Shown piece after piece: positions 1 to 5,780 of a DNA stretch of 8,022 bases; position 1 is the first letter of the stretch; each line of letters opens with the position of its first letter. Under the pieces are notes generated by a model. It did no database searches. It saw only the letters and a program-made list of their open reading frames with translations, and was not told where the DNA came from. This DNA comes from an uncultured Micrococcaceae bacterium (lineage in GTDB: Bacteria > Actinomycetota > Actinomycetes > Actinomycetales > Micrococcaceae). The position numbers were made by a program, and so were the translations under genes. The stretch is from positions 1-8,022 of the forward strand of contig CALBOC010000046.1 in NCBI GenBank assembly GCA_937896705.1, in the 5' to 3' direction.

Positions 1-27
1 ATCTGCGATCTCAACTGCTGTTTCCAT
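1..27 (-). CDS. Start of an unidentified gene, cut by the window edge
   Basis: Only nine codons are visible (METAVEIAD), reading leftward out of the window from an ATG at 27-25. This is too short to identify, and I do not recognise the protein. The start is supported by purine-rich Shine-Dalgarno-like sequence (AGGATGGGAG at 38-29) and by a promoter-like pair further upstream: TCCACA at 83-78 and TATCAT at 60-55 with a 17-nt spacer. It lies on the same strand as the response regulator gene and 175 nt beyond its stop. It appears to have its own promoter rather than being the last gene of that operon. The reading frame cannot be tested beyond nine codons, so this could still be chance. Confidence 0.42.
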
Positions 28-54
28 GCTCCCATCCTAGTTACCGGGTGGGAC

Positions 55-83
55 ATGATAAGGGAAAACCGGCCCTTTGTGGA
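55..83 (-). promoter_or_regulatory. Sigma-70-like promoter for the left-edge gene
   Basis: On the minus strand, TCCACA (83-78, four of six matches to TTGACA) and TATCAT (60-55, five of six matches to TATAAT) are separated by 17 nt. Transcription would start near position 48, leaving a leader of about 20 nt that contains the Shine-Dalgarno-like stretch before the ATG at 27. The -35 hexamer lies inside a DnaA-box-like 9-mer (86-78). The spacing and the fit to a downstream start codon make this one of the better promoter candidates in the window, but it is a prediction by eye. Confidence 0.45.
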
Positions 84-86
84 CAA
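78..86 (-). promoter_or_regulatory. DnaA-box-like 9-mer (TTGTCCACA)
   Basis: The minus strand reads TTGTCCACA, one change from the E. coli DnaA box TTATCCACA and equal to the form commonly preferred in high-G+C actinobacteria. It overlaps the predicted -35 of the left-edge gene, where a bound DnaA would be expected to block RNA polymerase. A second near-match lies 29 nt away in the same orientation. A 9-mer can occur by chance. Confidence 0.35.
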
Positions 87-106
87 CTCCAGAAGCCCTC
101 TGAACC

Positions 107-115
107 TGTGGAAAA
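107..115 (-). promoter_or_regulatory. Second DnaA-box-like 9-mer (TTTTCCACA)
   Basis: The minus strand reads TTTTCCACA, one change from TTATCCACA. It has the same orientation as the 9-mer at 78-86 and lies upstream of it relative to the left-edge gene. Two one-mismatch boxes within 40 nt in a short intergenic stretch are suggestive but not proof of DnaA binding. The remainder of 28-202 shows no other gene or RNA that I can support. Confidence 0.28.
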
Positions 116-195
116 CCACCAAAATGCTGCTGGACGATCGTCCCCGAATGACACGGACGGTTCCGCTCACCAGGGGTCCAGGTCAGGCAATTCCC

Positions 196-210
196 GGCTC
201 TTTTAGAGCC
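196..210. repeat. Perfect hairpin over the response-regulator stop codon
   Basis: GGCTCT and AGAGCC form a 6-bp stem around a 3-nt loop, and the loop side contains the TAA stop of the response regulator gene (205-203). It could slow or end transcription of the operon. However, neither strand has a T-run after the stem, so it is not a canonical intrinsic terminator. A role in mRNA end formation is an inference from its position only. Confidence 0.4.
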
Positions 211-814
211 AGCCGTTCTGTTGCGCTACCCGAGCGGCTTCGGCCCGGTTCGACGTATGGGTCTTCCCGATCGCAGACGACAAGTGATTGCGCACCGTAC
301 CCGGCGATAAATGTACCTGCGTCGCAATACGCTGCACGGATGCCCCGGTCAGCGCTGCTTTGAGCACATCTTGCTCGCGGTTTGTTAACGGATTCACCCC
401 GGCGCTGAGAGCCTCGGCCGCCAGCATCGAATCGACCGCTCTACCGCCGTTGTGCACCGTCCGGATGGCCTCTGCGAGATCTTCGGCGGGAGCATCTTTG
501 ACCATAAACCCACGTGCCCCGGCGGTCATCGCGCGCTGCAGATATCCCGCCCGGCCAAAGGTTGTGAGAATCAGGACCGCTATGTCGTCACCGCATGCAT
601 CATTCAAATGTTGTGTCGCGGTGATGCCATCGACGTGGGGCATCTCAATATCGAGCACGGCAACGTCTACCTCGTGGGTACGACAGTGCTCGACCACGTC
701 CCGCCCGTCGGCGAGTTGGTGGACGACCTCCAGGTCAGCTTCCAAGTTCAATAAGGCGGCCAGGCCGGCGCGGACCAGATGTTGATCATCAGCCAGCAGG
801 AGTCGGATGGTCAT
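203..814 (-). CDS. NarL/LuxR-family response regulator
   Basis: This 203-residue two-component response regulator has a normal length for the NarL/FixJ family (DesR-like group). The N-terminal receiver domain (about 1-120) has the acidic pair D9/D10, the phospho-acceptor D55 in VAVLDIEMP, the switch threonine T84 and the conserved K106 in GFMVKDA. The C-terminal LuxR-type helix-turn-helix spans about 142-203 (LTNREQDVLKAAL, then SPGTVRNHLSSAIGKT). The start is set by GGAGGT (826-821), 6 nt upstream of the ATG. The gene overlaps the kinase gene by 4 nt (ATGA), which points to translational coupling and a cognate pair. On phosphorylation it should dimerise and bind DNA; the inverted repeat at 3737-3758 is a candidate target. 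No residue needed for function is missing. Confidence 0.93.
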   Translation of the reverse strand: MTIRLLLADDQHLVRAGLAALLNLEADLEVVHQLADGRDVVEHCRTHEVDVAVLDIEMPHVDGITATQHLNDACGDDIAVLILTTFGRAGYLQRAMTAGARGFMVKDAPAEDLAEAIRTVHNGGRAVDSMLAAEALSAGVNPLTNREQDVLKAALTGASVQRIATQVHLSPGTVRNHLSSAIGKTHTSNRAEAARVAQQNGWL

Positions 815-1950
815 AGTCGCACCTCCAGCCGCGTGCCCGGGTTGAGCCGGGATAGTTCTAGGGTACCGCCGGCTGATACGACACGGCGTCGCAAACCGGC
901 AAGCCCGTGGTGGGGGACCGGTGTGACATCAGCGATACCAACGCCGTCGTCGTCGATCCGCAAGACCATGCCGGAGTCTTCTTGAGCAATGTTGATCGTG
1001 CATGTGGTGGCCTCCGCGTGGCGCAACACATTGGTCACGGCTTCGCGAATGACCCAAGCGAAAACCTGCTGCTGCACCAGGGTCAGACGAGGTAGGACCT
1101 CGGGGCGATGGAAGGTCACCCCGGCTGCGGTCAGAGCCTGATGGGCCTGATCGAGTTGTTCAGTTAGGTCGGGATGTTGAAGGTCGGTGACGGTAGCGCG
1201 GACTTCGGACAGCGAGCGACGAGCCAATGCTTCAATATCGGCGAGCTCGGTTTTTGCGGCATCCAGATTGCTGTCGAGCAGGCGTTGGGCCAGTTGGATC
1301 TTCACGGTGATGGTGGTCAACGAGTGCCCCAGCACGTCATGGACGGTCGAAGCCAGGTCTTCTCGCTGGGCGGCTAACGCTAATCGTTCCGAGCGTTCTT
1401 GCTGGTGTGCGCCAAGCTCGATGCTGATGCGGACAAAGACCATGATAATTGCCGGGGAACCGACCGAGGCCAGGAACCAATTGGGATAGTCGGCGTGGTT
1501 CCCGATGACTACAACGGCAACGGCGGCCAAGAAGAAGACGATGACGGCAATGATGCCGGTGAACAGCCGATGGTTGAAGATCCACAGGGCCATCAGATAC
1601 GGGACGATATTGATGATCGCAGTCGGCGCGGCGAGGGCCATGATCACGCCCAAACCGATCAGTGCGACGGTATAGAGCAGGGTGTTGAGGTGGCGCGAGA
1701 GGTGCGGAAAAAGTTCCGGGTGCAAAAAACCGTAGAGATACACAAAAGGGAACGCGACTAATGCCGTCCAGCTGGCCGCTTGCACCAAGACCGGTGCGGT
1801 GGAATCGAGGAGCGTGAGCACCGTCCACCCCAAGAACACCAGCCAAATACCGGCCGTGAAGAGGATCACCCGACGTGCCGACGGGGTCTTGGGCGGCTCG
1901 GGTAAGTAGCCGGTTTGGCTGGTGGTCAGGATTTTCGATGCAACGGTCAT
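811..1950 (-). CDS. Sensor histidine kinase, DesK/NarL type (HisKA_3)
   Basis: This 379-residue membrane kinase is expected to autophosphorylate and pass phosphate to the response regulator encoded immediately downstream. The N-terminal half (about 28-177) is hydrophobic and gives roughly six membrane segments with no large extracellular loop, as in intramembrane-sensing DesK-like kinases. The dimerisation/phospho-acceptor helix has H204 in STVHDVLGHSL. The ATPase domain has the N box (REAVTNVLRHA, N307), the G1 box (DDDGVGI, 333-339) and a G2-like HGLAGLRRRV (348-357). The ATG overlaps the permease stop by 1 nt (TAATG), and GGAG at 1966-1963 is the only visible ribosome site, 12 nt away, so translation is probably coupled. 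The signal cannot be read from the sequence; membrane state or a membrane-active compound is typical for this family. Confidence 0.93.
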   Translation of the reverse strand: MTVASKILTTSQTGYLPEPPKTPSARRVILFTAGIWLVFLGWTVLTLLDSTAPVLVQAASWTALVAFPFVYLYGFLHPELFPHLSRHLNTLLYTVALIGLGVIMALAAPTAIINIVPYLMALWIFNHRLFTGIIAVIVFFLAAVAVVVIGNHADYPNWFLASVGSPAIIMVFVRISIELGAHQQERSERLALAAQREDLASTVHDVLGHSLTTITVKIQLAQRLLDSNLDAAKTELADIEALARRSLSEVRATVTDLQHPDLTEQLDQAHQALTAAGVTFHRPEVLPRLTLVQQQVFAWVIREAVTNVLRHAEATTCTINIAQEDSGMVLRIDDDGVGIADVTPVPHHGLAGLRRRVVSAGGTLELSRLNPGTRLEVRL

Positions 1951-2756
1951 TAGCGCGCCGTTCTCCGCCTGGCGGCGAGGAGACAGATGATGCCAAAGAT
2001 CGCGGTCCAGGCCGCAATATTGGTCAGTAACAGCGACATGGATTCAAATTGTACTGCGGCCCCGTCTTCCATGGGGATGAGCATGCCTTCGGTTTGGGGC
2101 CAGCGGGCCAACATGGCCGCTCCGTACAGCGGCGTGAATTTAGCGATGTCCAACACGATGCCGCCCAGCGGGATGAACAGGTTGCCAAAGAACCCAAACA
2201 GCACCAGGAAGCCAGACGCCGCACTGACTGCGGTTTCGGACCGGAACAGAAGGGCAAACGCTAGACCGTAGAGCGAGAACGGGATGGCTACCACCAGACA
2301 CAGTGCCGCAGAACCGAGCCAATGGCCGATCGAATCGAACCTCGCACCGGTGACGGCACCGGTGAGGTAGACCAACAGGATCGGACTGATAGCCATCAGG
2401 AGTGCCATCAGTACCTTGCCCAGAATGTAGTTGGCTTCGGTCAGGCCGGTCATGTTCAGCTGGCGACCCCAGCCCATGGTGCGTTCTACCGCTGCCGAAC
2501 CGGCCATCGCCGTCGTGGAGATGACGGCACCGTAGACCGCCATCGAGGTCATCACATAAGCTGAGACGTTGCCGTACCCGGCGGGCATCTCGCCCTGATC
2601 CATGGCCACCCCGAACATCAGGTACATGGCCGTTGGCAGGATGATCACGAAGAAGGTGGCATCCAGCATCCGGAAATTGCGCCAGAATTCCCAGCCGACA
2701 AACCGCAGCAGGATCTCTGATTGGGATTTTTGGGGGCGTTGGAGTGAGGTGGTCAT
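1950..2756 (-). CDS. ABC-2 type transporter permease
   Basis: This is a 268-residue membrane subunit of an ABC-2 type exporter, partner of the ATPase encoded just upstream. About six membrane segments are visible (roughly 33-50, 66-90, 112-135, 145-170, 176-203 and 243-262). An RTMGWGRQLNMTGL segment (92-105) resembles the conserved cytoplasmic loop of the family. I chose the ATG at 2756: AGGAG (2769-2765) sits 8 nt upstream, and the codon overlaps the ATPase stop as ATGA. An in-frame extension to 2990 would add 78 Arg-rich, non-membrane residues lying inside the ATPase gene and is rejected. The substrate is unknown. Exporters next to NarL-type kinases often serve antimicrobial or lipid-active compound resistance, which is family knowledge rather than something seen here. 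Confidence 0.9.
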   Translation of the reverse strand: MTTSLQRPQKSQSEILLRFVGWEFWRNFRMLDATFFVIILPTAMYLMFGVAMDQGEMPAGYGNVSAYVMTSMAVYGAVISTTAMAGSAAVERTMGWGRQLNMTGLTEANYILGKVLMALLMAISPILLVYLTGAVTGARFDSIGHWLGSAALCLVVAIPFSLYGLAFALLFRSETAVSAASGFLVLFGFFGNLFIPLGGIVLDIAKFTPLYGAAMLARWPQTEGMLIPMEDGAAVQFESMSLLLTNIAAWTAIFGIICLLAARRRTAR

Positions 2757-3682
2757 GACGCAGTCTCCTGGGAATGGTGTTCTTGGGTGAGGTCGAAGAA
2801 TGCTTCTTCGATACCCGGTTGGATGATCGTCAGATGCCGGATTAGCCCCGCCGACAATAACTGGGCAGCGATCCTGTCGGTCTCTGCGGTGGTGAGATGG
2901 ATGCGTTGTGTTGCGTCGTCGTAGCGCAGGCCTTCCGCGGCGGTTCCGACGGTATCGGCCCAAATATACGGATCGATATCCGAGATCCACTGCGCTGACA
3001 GTTGGCGCGGCATGTCCGCGGTCATGTCGGCCACACTGCCGTCGGCAATCACGTGTCCCTGAGCCATCAGCACGACCCGTTCGGCGTAGTCATCGGCTTC
3101 GCGCAGATAGTGGGTGGCAAAGACGATGGTGCGACCCCGCTTGGCTTCGGCGTGCATCGTGGCCCAGAAATCTTTGCGAGCGGTCGCATCAAGGCCCGCG
3201 GTCGGCTCATCCAGGATGAGTAGTTGCGGATCGGTCAGTAAGGCCAGGGCGAAACGGAGGCGTTGCCGCTGCCCGCCCGAGCACTTTTTGACCTTCCGAG
3301 TCGTGAAGCTTTGGACTCCAGCGCGTTGGATTACCTCGTCAATCGGCAGGTGCCAGCGGTGACAGGAAGCGATCATTCGGATGGTTTCTCCCACCGTCAG
3401 ATCGTCCAGCAGTCCACCCTCTTGGAGCACCGCGCCGATCGTACCGTTGCTGGCTGCGGCTTTGGCAGCGATACCAAATGTTCGGATGCTACCTTGAGTG
3501 GGCTCGGTGAACCCTAACACCATGTCTAACAGGGTGGTCTTGCCAGCTCCGTTGGGGCCCAGCAGAGCGAGCACTTCGCCGGGATGGATGGTCAAACTGA
3601 CGTCATCGACCGCAAGCACCTGGCCGAAACGCTTAGTGACCGAGTCGATGGTGATGGCTGGGGCAGTGGCTGAAGTTTCCAT
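2753..3682 (-). CDS. ABC transporter ATP-binding protein (ABC-2 exporter)
   Basis: This 309-residue ATPase would power the adjacent permease. It has Walker A GPNGAGKTT (42-50), Q-loop Q87, an ABC signature CSGGQRQR (134-141, with Cys in place of the usual first Leu), Walker B LLILDEP (154-160), D-loop AGLD (162-165) and switch H191. A C-terminal extension of about 90 residues follows, as in drug-export type ABC ATPases. The start is not certain. The ATG at 3682 has GGAG (3688-3685) with only a 2-nt spacer. A GTG at 3703 would add seven residues (MARDTGD) but has no ribosome site. It is the first gene of the four-gene operon and its stop overlaps the permease ATG (ATGA). Confidence 0.93.
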   Translation of the reverse strand: METSATAPAITIDSVTKRFGQVLAVDDVSLTIHPGEVLALLGPNGAGKTTLLDMVLGFTEPTQGSIRTFGIAAKAAASNGTIGAVLQEGGLLDDLTVGETIRMIASCHRWHLPIDEVIQRAGVQSFTTRKVKKCSGGQRQRLRFALALLTDPQLLILDEPTAGLDATARKDFWATMHAEAKRGRTIVFATHYLREADDYAERVVLMAQGHVIADGSVADMTADMPRQLSAQWISDIDPYIWADTVGTAAEGLRYDDATQRIHLTTAETDRIAAQLLSAGLIRHLTIIQPGIEEAFFDLTQEHHSQETAS

Positions 3683-3736
3683 ATCTCCAGTGTCCCGCGC
3701 CACGCCAGTTCGCGGTACTGCCGCACATCACGATTT

Positions 3737-3758
3737 GACCATGACGAATGTCATGGTC
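3737..3758. promoter_or_regulatory. Perfect 9-4-9 inverted repeat, candidate operator of the ABC/two-component operon
   Basis: GACCATGAC and GTCATGGTC are exact reverse complements separated by 4 nt. The repeat covers the last codons and stop of the TspO-like gene and ends 54 nt before the ATPase ATG at 3682. There is no T-run after it on either strand, so it is not a standard terminator. Size, symmetry and place suit the binding site of a dimeric NarL-type regulator, and the operon's own response regulator is the natural candidate (inference). I find no convincing -35/-10 pair between it and 3682, as is usual for activator-dependent promoters. Confidence 0.55.
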
Positions 3759-4560
3759 GCCAGGTGGTCTTGGCACTTCTTCGTTCGACGGTAATGCGCG
3801 TCCAAATCGCCGTGATTAATACCAGCGCTGCCGCAATACCGGCGGCCCACACGAGGATAGGGGACTCGAATTCCCCGCTGGTTCGCCCCACGGCGATCCA
3901 GGCCAGACCCCAGCTGATGGATAAGGCCGGCGCAATCCGGCCTTGGTTGAAGATCTCTAAGCCGATGCCAATGGCAGCCACCACGGCTATCACCGCCACG
4001 GCGGCCCATTCCCAACCGGTGAATGTGTCTATTCCTGTGACGTCGGCAATCAGAGCGGCGGTATTAGCTACGGTGGCCACCGTGACCCAGCCCAAGTACA
4101 GCCCAAAGGTGCCATCGGTGATGATCCGGTCGGTGTTGGTCGATGGCTTACCGCTGAGCAAAATCAGCAGAATCCGAATCAGCACCAGCAGCAGTATCAC
4201 GATGACGATCACGCTGCCCCAGATGCTGTCGAGCTGTACGACACCGAGCCAGGCGGCATTCAGAAGTGCTGACAGCGCGGCCCAGGGACGCAGTCGCGCG
4301 TGTCGCGCCGAGGCGCGCTGTTTGGGCAGCAACTGGTAGATCGTATAGAGCACCAGGCCCGCGTAGATCACGCTCCAAATACTAAACGCCGGGCCATCGG
4401 GGGCAAACGGTGTGGCATCGGCAGATAGGGCCCCACCTGCGGCTTCACTGACTTCGGTGCCGCCCATGGCGCCGCTGCCGATAAATGCCAGCACAATAGC
4501 AGCCAGTACAGCCACCACCGTCACGATCGGCATGAACCAAGAATTCACTCGTTGTTCCAT
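3751..4560 (-). CDS. TspO/MBR-like tryptophan-rich membrane protein
   Basis: This 269-residue integral membrane protein is rich in tryptophan (13 residues). I count about seven hydrophobic segments, near 9-30, 57-79, 92-108, 113-136, 152-172, 184-203 and 210-255; the last stretch may be two helices. The part FAPDGPAFSIWSVIYAGLVL (52-71) resembles the conserved first loop and helix of TspO, LNAAWLGV (100-107) resembles the later LNxxW helix, and YLGWVTVATVANTAAL (155-170) the PYLxWxxxAxxLN region. Classical TspO has about 160 residues and five helices, so this is the longer actinobacterial form. TspO proteins bind porphyrins and affect pigment gene expression in some bacteria; here the link is the divergent crtE operon. 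The ATG at 4560 has TAAGGAGG 9 nt upstream, so a longer frame to 4599 is not used. Confidence 0.8.
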   Translation of the reverse strand: MEQRVNSWFMPIVTVVAVLAAIVLAFIGSGAMGGTEVSEAAGGALSADATPFAPDGPAFSIWSVIYAGLVLYTIYQLLPKQRASARHARLRPWAALSALLNAAWLGVVQLDSIWGSVIVIVILLLVLIRILLILLSGKPSTNTDRIITDGTFGLYLGWVTVATVANTAALIADVTGIDTFTGWEWAAVAVIAVVAAIGIGLEIFNQGRIAPALSISWGLAWIAVGRTSGEFESPILVWAAGIAAALVLITAIWTRITVERRSAKTTWRP

Positions 4561-4569
4561 CGGTTCTTT

Positions 4570-4577
4570 CCTCCTTA
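4570..4577 (-). promoter_or_regulatory. Strong ribosome binding site fixing the TspO-like start
   Basis: The minus strand reads TAAGGAGG with a 9-nt spacer to the ATG at 4560. This near-perfect anti-16S match decides for the 269-residue product. The alternative ATG at 4599 would place this site inside the coding sequence and would also overlap the predicted promoter. Confidence 0.8.
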
Positions 4578-4589
4578 TGCGATGCTTTT

Positions 4590-4598
4590 CTGATAGCA
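4590..4598 (-). promoter_or_regulatory. Extended -10 element of the TspO-like gene
   Basis: The minus strand reads TGCTATCAG: an extended -10 TG, one base, then TATCAG (four of six matches). A start near 4583 would give a leader of about 23 nt carrying the strong ribosome site. The best spaced -35 candidate is weak (TGGCTA, three of six matches). The TGCTA of this element is one arm of the palindrome at 4594-4605. Confidence 0.35.
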
Positions 4599-4605
4599 AC
4601 TGCTA
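4594..4605. promoter_or_regulatory. Palindrome 1 in the tspO/crtE control region
   Basis: TAGCA-AC-TGCTA is a perfect inverted repeat with a 2-nt centre. It joins the extended -10 elements of both divergent genes, so a protein bound here would be expected to affect both. A second palindrome with the same TAGC/GCTA ends lies at 4613-4623. No regulator gene is present in the window to assign to it. Confidence 0.5.
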
Positions 4606-4609
4606 GTAT
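4601..4609 (+). promoter_or_regulatory. Extended -10 element of the crt operon
   Basis: TGCTAGTAT gives an extended -10 TG, one base, then TAGTAT (four of six matches, including the key second A and final T). Transcription would start near 4616, leaving a leader of about 97 nt before crtE. There is no good -35 at 16-18 nt, which suits an extended -10 or an activated promoter. A second, poorer candidate, TAGTAA (4622-4627), cannot be excluded. The leader shows only weak short hairpins. Confidence 0.4.
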
Positions 4610-4612
4610 TGT

Positions 4613-4623
4613 TAGCCAGGCTA
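4613..4623. promoter_or_regulatory. Palindrome 2 in the tspO/crtE control region
   Basis: TAGCC-A-GGCTA is a perfect inverted repeat with a single central base. Its centre is about 18.5 bp from that of palindrome 1, and both share TAGC/GCTA ends. It covers the predicted crt transcription start, so occupancy should hinder transcription of the crt operon. Confidence 0.5.
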
Positions 4624-4702
4624 GTAATTTCGCTCACCTCGGGTGCGGAGTTCGACGAAACAGGTCAAGAGTTCCGTTCGCTGCCGACACTACTATTTGA
4701 TC

Positions 4703-4710
4703 AGGAGGAG
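4703..4710 (+). promoter_or_regulatory. Ribosome binding site of crtE
   Basis: AGGAGGAG lies just before the ATG at 4713. The spacer from the GGAGG core is a rather short 4 nt, but the match is strong and no other start is competitive. Confidence 0.75.
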
Positions 4711-4712
4711 CA

Positions 4713-5780
4713 ATGAGTATCCAGGTTCAGCTCGTCCCCCAGACCAAACCGGGCCAGCAGTTGCAGCAGAAATTTGATCGCCGCCTCGAGACTATCTTGT
4801 GCGAACAAGCCCGCACCGCGCCCACCGCGCAAATGACTGCCCTGTGGCAACAGATCGCCAAAGCCACCTCCGGGGGGAAGCGGACCCGTCCGCTCCTGGT
4901 TAATCTTGGGTATCAGGTGGTCGGCACGACCCCGGATGCTCGGCTGTTGGATATTGGATGTGCTTTTGAATTGTTGCACACCGCGTTAGTGATCCACGAC
5001 GACATCATCGACCAGGACTTTATCCGACGTGGTCAACCCACGTTGTCAGCGCACTATCGCGATGCGGCGTTAGCCCAGGGAAAGTCCGAGACGACGGCCG
5101 AACATTTAGGCCATTCGGCAGCCCTACTGGCCGGGGACGCCTTGATCTCGAAAGCGCTGCAACTACTCCACGCAGCCTGCCAAGATTTACCATGTGGTCA
5201 GCAAATGATCGACATTTTCCACAGCGCGATCCAACAATCAGCAGCAGGAGAACTCGACGACGTGATGTTCTCCGCGCACATTGAATCCCCAGATCTCAAC
5301 GATGTCCTGCAGATGCATCGACTCAAAACCGCAGCCTATTCTTTTGAGGCACCGCTGGTCACCGGAGCCCTGCTAGGCGGCGCGACCGACCAGGTCGTGA
5401 CCCGACTGTCGAGGTTCGCTAACCTCTTGGGCAGCTGTTATCAAATTATTGATGATGTGCTGGGCACCTTCGGTGACGCGAAAACCACGGGCAAACCCAA
5501 CGATTCGGATCTGCGTGAGGGTAAGATGACCGTGCTAATCGCGCTGGTCGAAAGCATTGACACCGCAGCCGACACGGTTGCAGCCTGGCGGCACGGTGAG
5601 GTCAGTAACGACGCGATGCGTGCCCTACTGATCGCCCATGACATCGAAACCAAAGCACGAACACTGGCCGATGAGTGTTGCCAACAAGCCCGCGCCGAAC
5701 TTGCCCAGTTACCCTTGAGTAAAGCGGTCCGCACAACGTTCGACCAGCTCATCGACGATCTGTTGCAGAGGAACACCTAA
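4713..5780 (+). CDS. crtE: Geranylgeranyl diphosphate synthase (trans-prenyl transferase)
   Basis: This 355-residue all-alpha prenyl synthase should condense DMAPP/FPP with IPP to give C20 GGPP, the precursor for CrtB. Visible motifs are GGKRTRP (54-60, substrate diphosphate binding), a first Asp-rich motif HDDIIDQDFIRRGQPT (D96, D97, D100), KT at 205-206 in HRLKTAAYSFE, and a second Asp-rich motif IIDDVLGTFGD (D247, D248, D255) followed by TGKPNDSDLREGK. The DDxLG form in place of DDxxD is the usual actinobacterial one, not a defect. Small residues ahead of the first motif (A91 in HTALVIHDD), with no bulky aromatic, agree with a product of C20 or longer. It is the first gene of the operon, and its TAA directly abuts the crtB ATG. 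A longer-chain quinone-type product is possible from sequence alone, but context favours GGPP. Confidence 0.93.
   Translation: MSIQVQLVPQTKPGQQLQQKFDRRLETILCEQARTAPTAQMTALWQQIAKATSGGKRTRPLLVNLGYQVVGTTPDARLLDIGCAFELLHTALVIHDDIIDQDFIRRGQPTLSAHYRDAALAQGKSETTAEHLGHSAALLAGDALISKALQLLHAACQDLPCGQQMIDIFHSAIQQSAAGELDDVMFSAHIESPDLNDVLQMHRLKTAAYSFEAPLVTGALLGGATDQVVTRLSRFANLLGSCYQIIDDVLGTFGDAKTTGKPNDSDLREGKMTVLIALVESIDTAADTVAAWRHGEVSNDAMRALLIAHDIETKARTLADECCQQARAELAQLPLSKAVRTTFDQLIDDLLQRNT

Noticed and set aside
28..202. Chromosomal origin suggested by the DnaA-like boxes
   Set aside because: Only two boxes are seen, there is no AT-rich unwinding region, and no dnaA, dnaN, rpmH or parAB genes are nearby.
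55..363. 102-codon open frame on the plus strand at the left edge
   Set aside because: The product is composition-biased with no known motif, and it crosses the end of the response regulator on the opposite strand.
288..785. 165-codon open frame on the plus strand
   Set aside because: It is antisense to the response regulator gene, whose receiver and helix-turn-helix motifs are intact; there is no independent support.
2757..2990. N-terminal extension of the permease
   Set aside because: The added 78 residues are Arg-rich, lie inside the ATPase gene in another frame, and are replaced by a well-placed AGGAG and an ATGA overlap at 2756.
3737..3758. Intrinsic terminator for the TspO-like gene
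   Set aside because: The stem is good but no T-run follows on either strand, so an operator role fits better.
3764..4339. 191-codon open frame on the plus strand
   Set aside because: It is antisense to the TspO-like gene, low in complexity (Ala/Ser/Thr/Ile rich), and has no ribosome site or family motif.
5453..5477. Degenerate second Asp-rich motif in CrtE (DDVLG rather than DDxxD)
   Set aside because: DDxLGxFGD is the normal form in actinobacterial prenyl synthases, so it is not evidence of inactivation.
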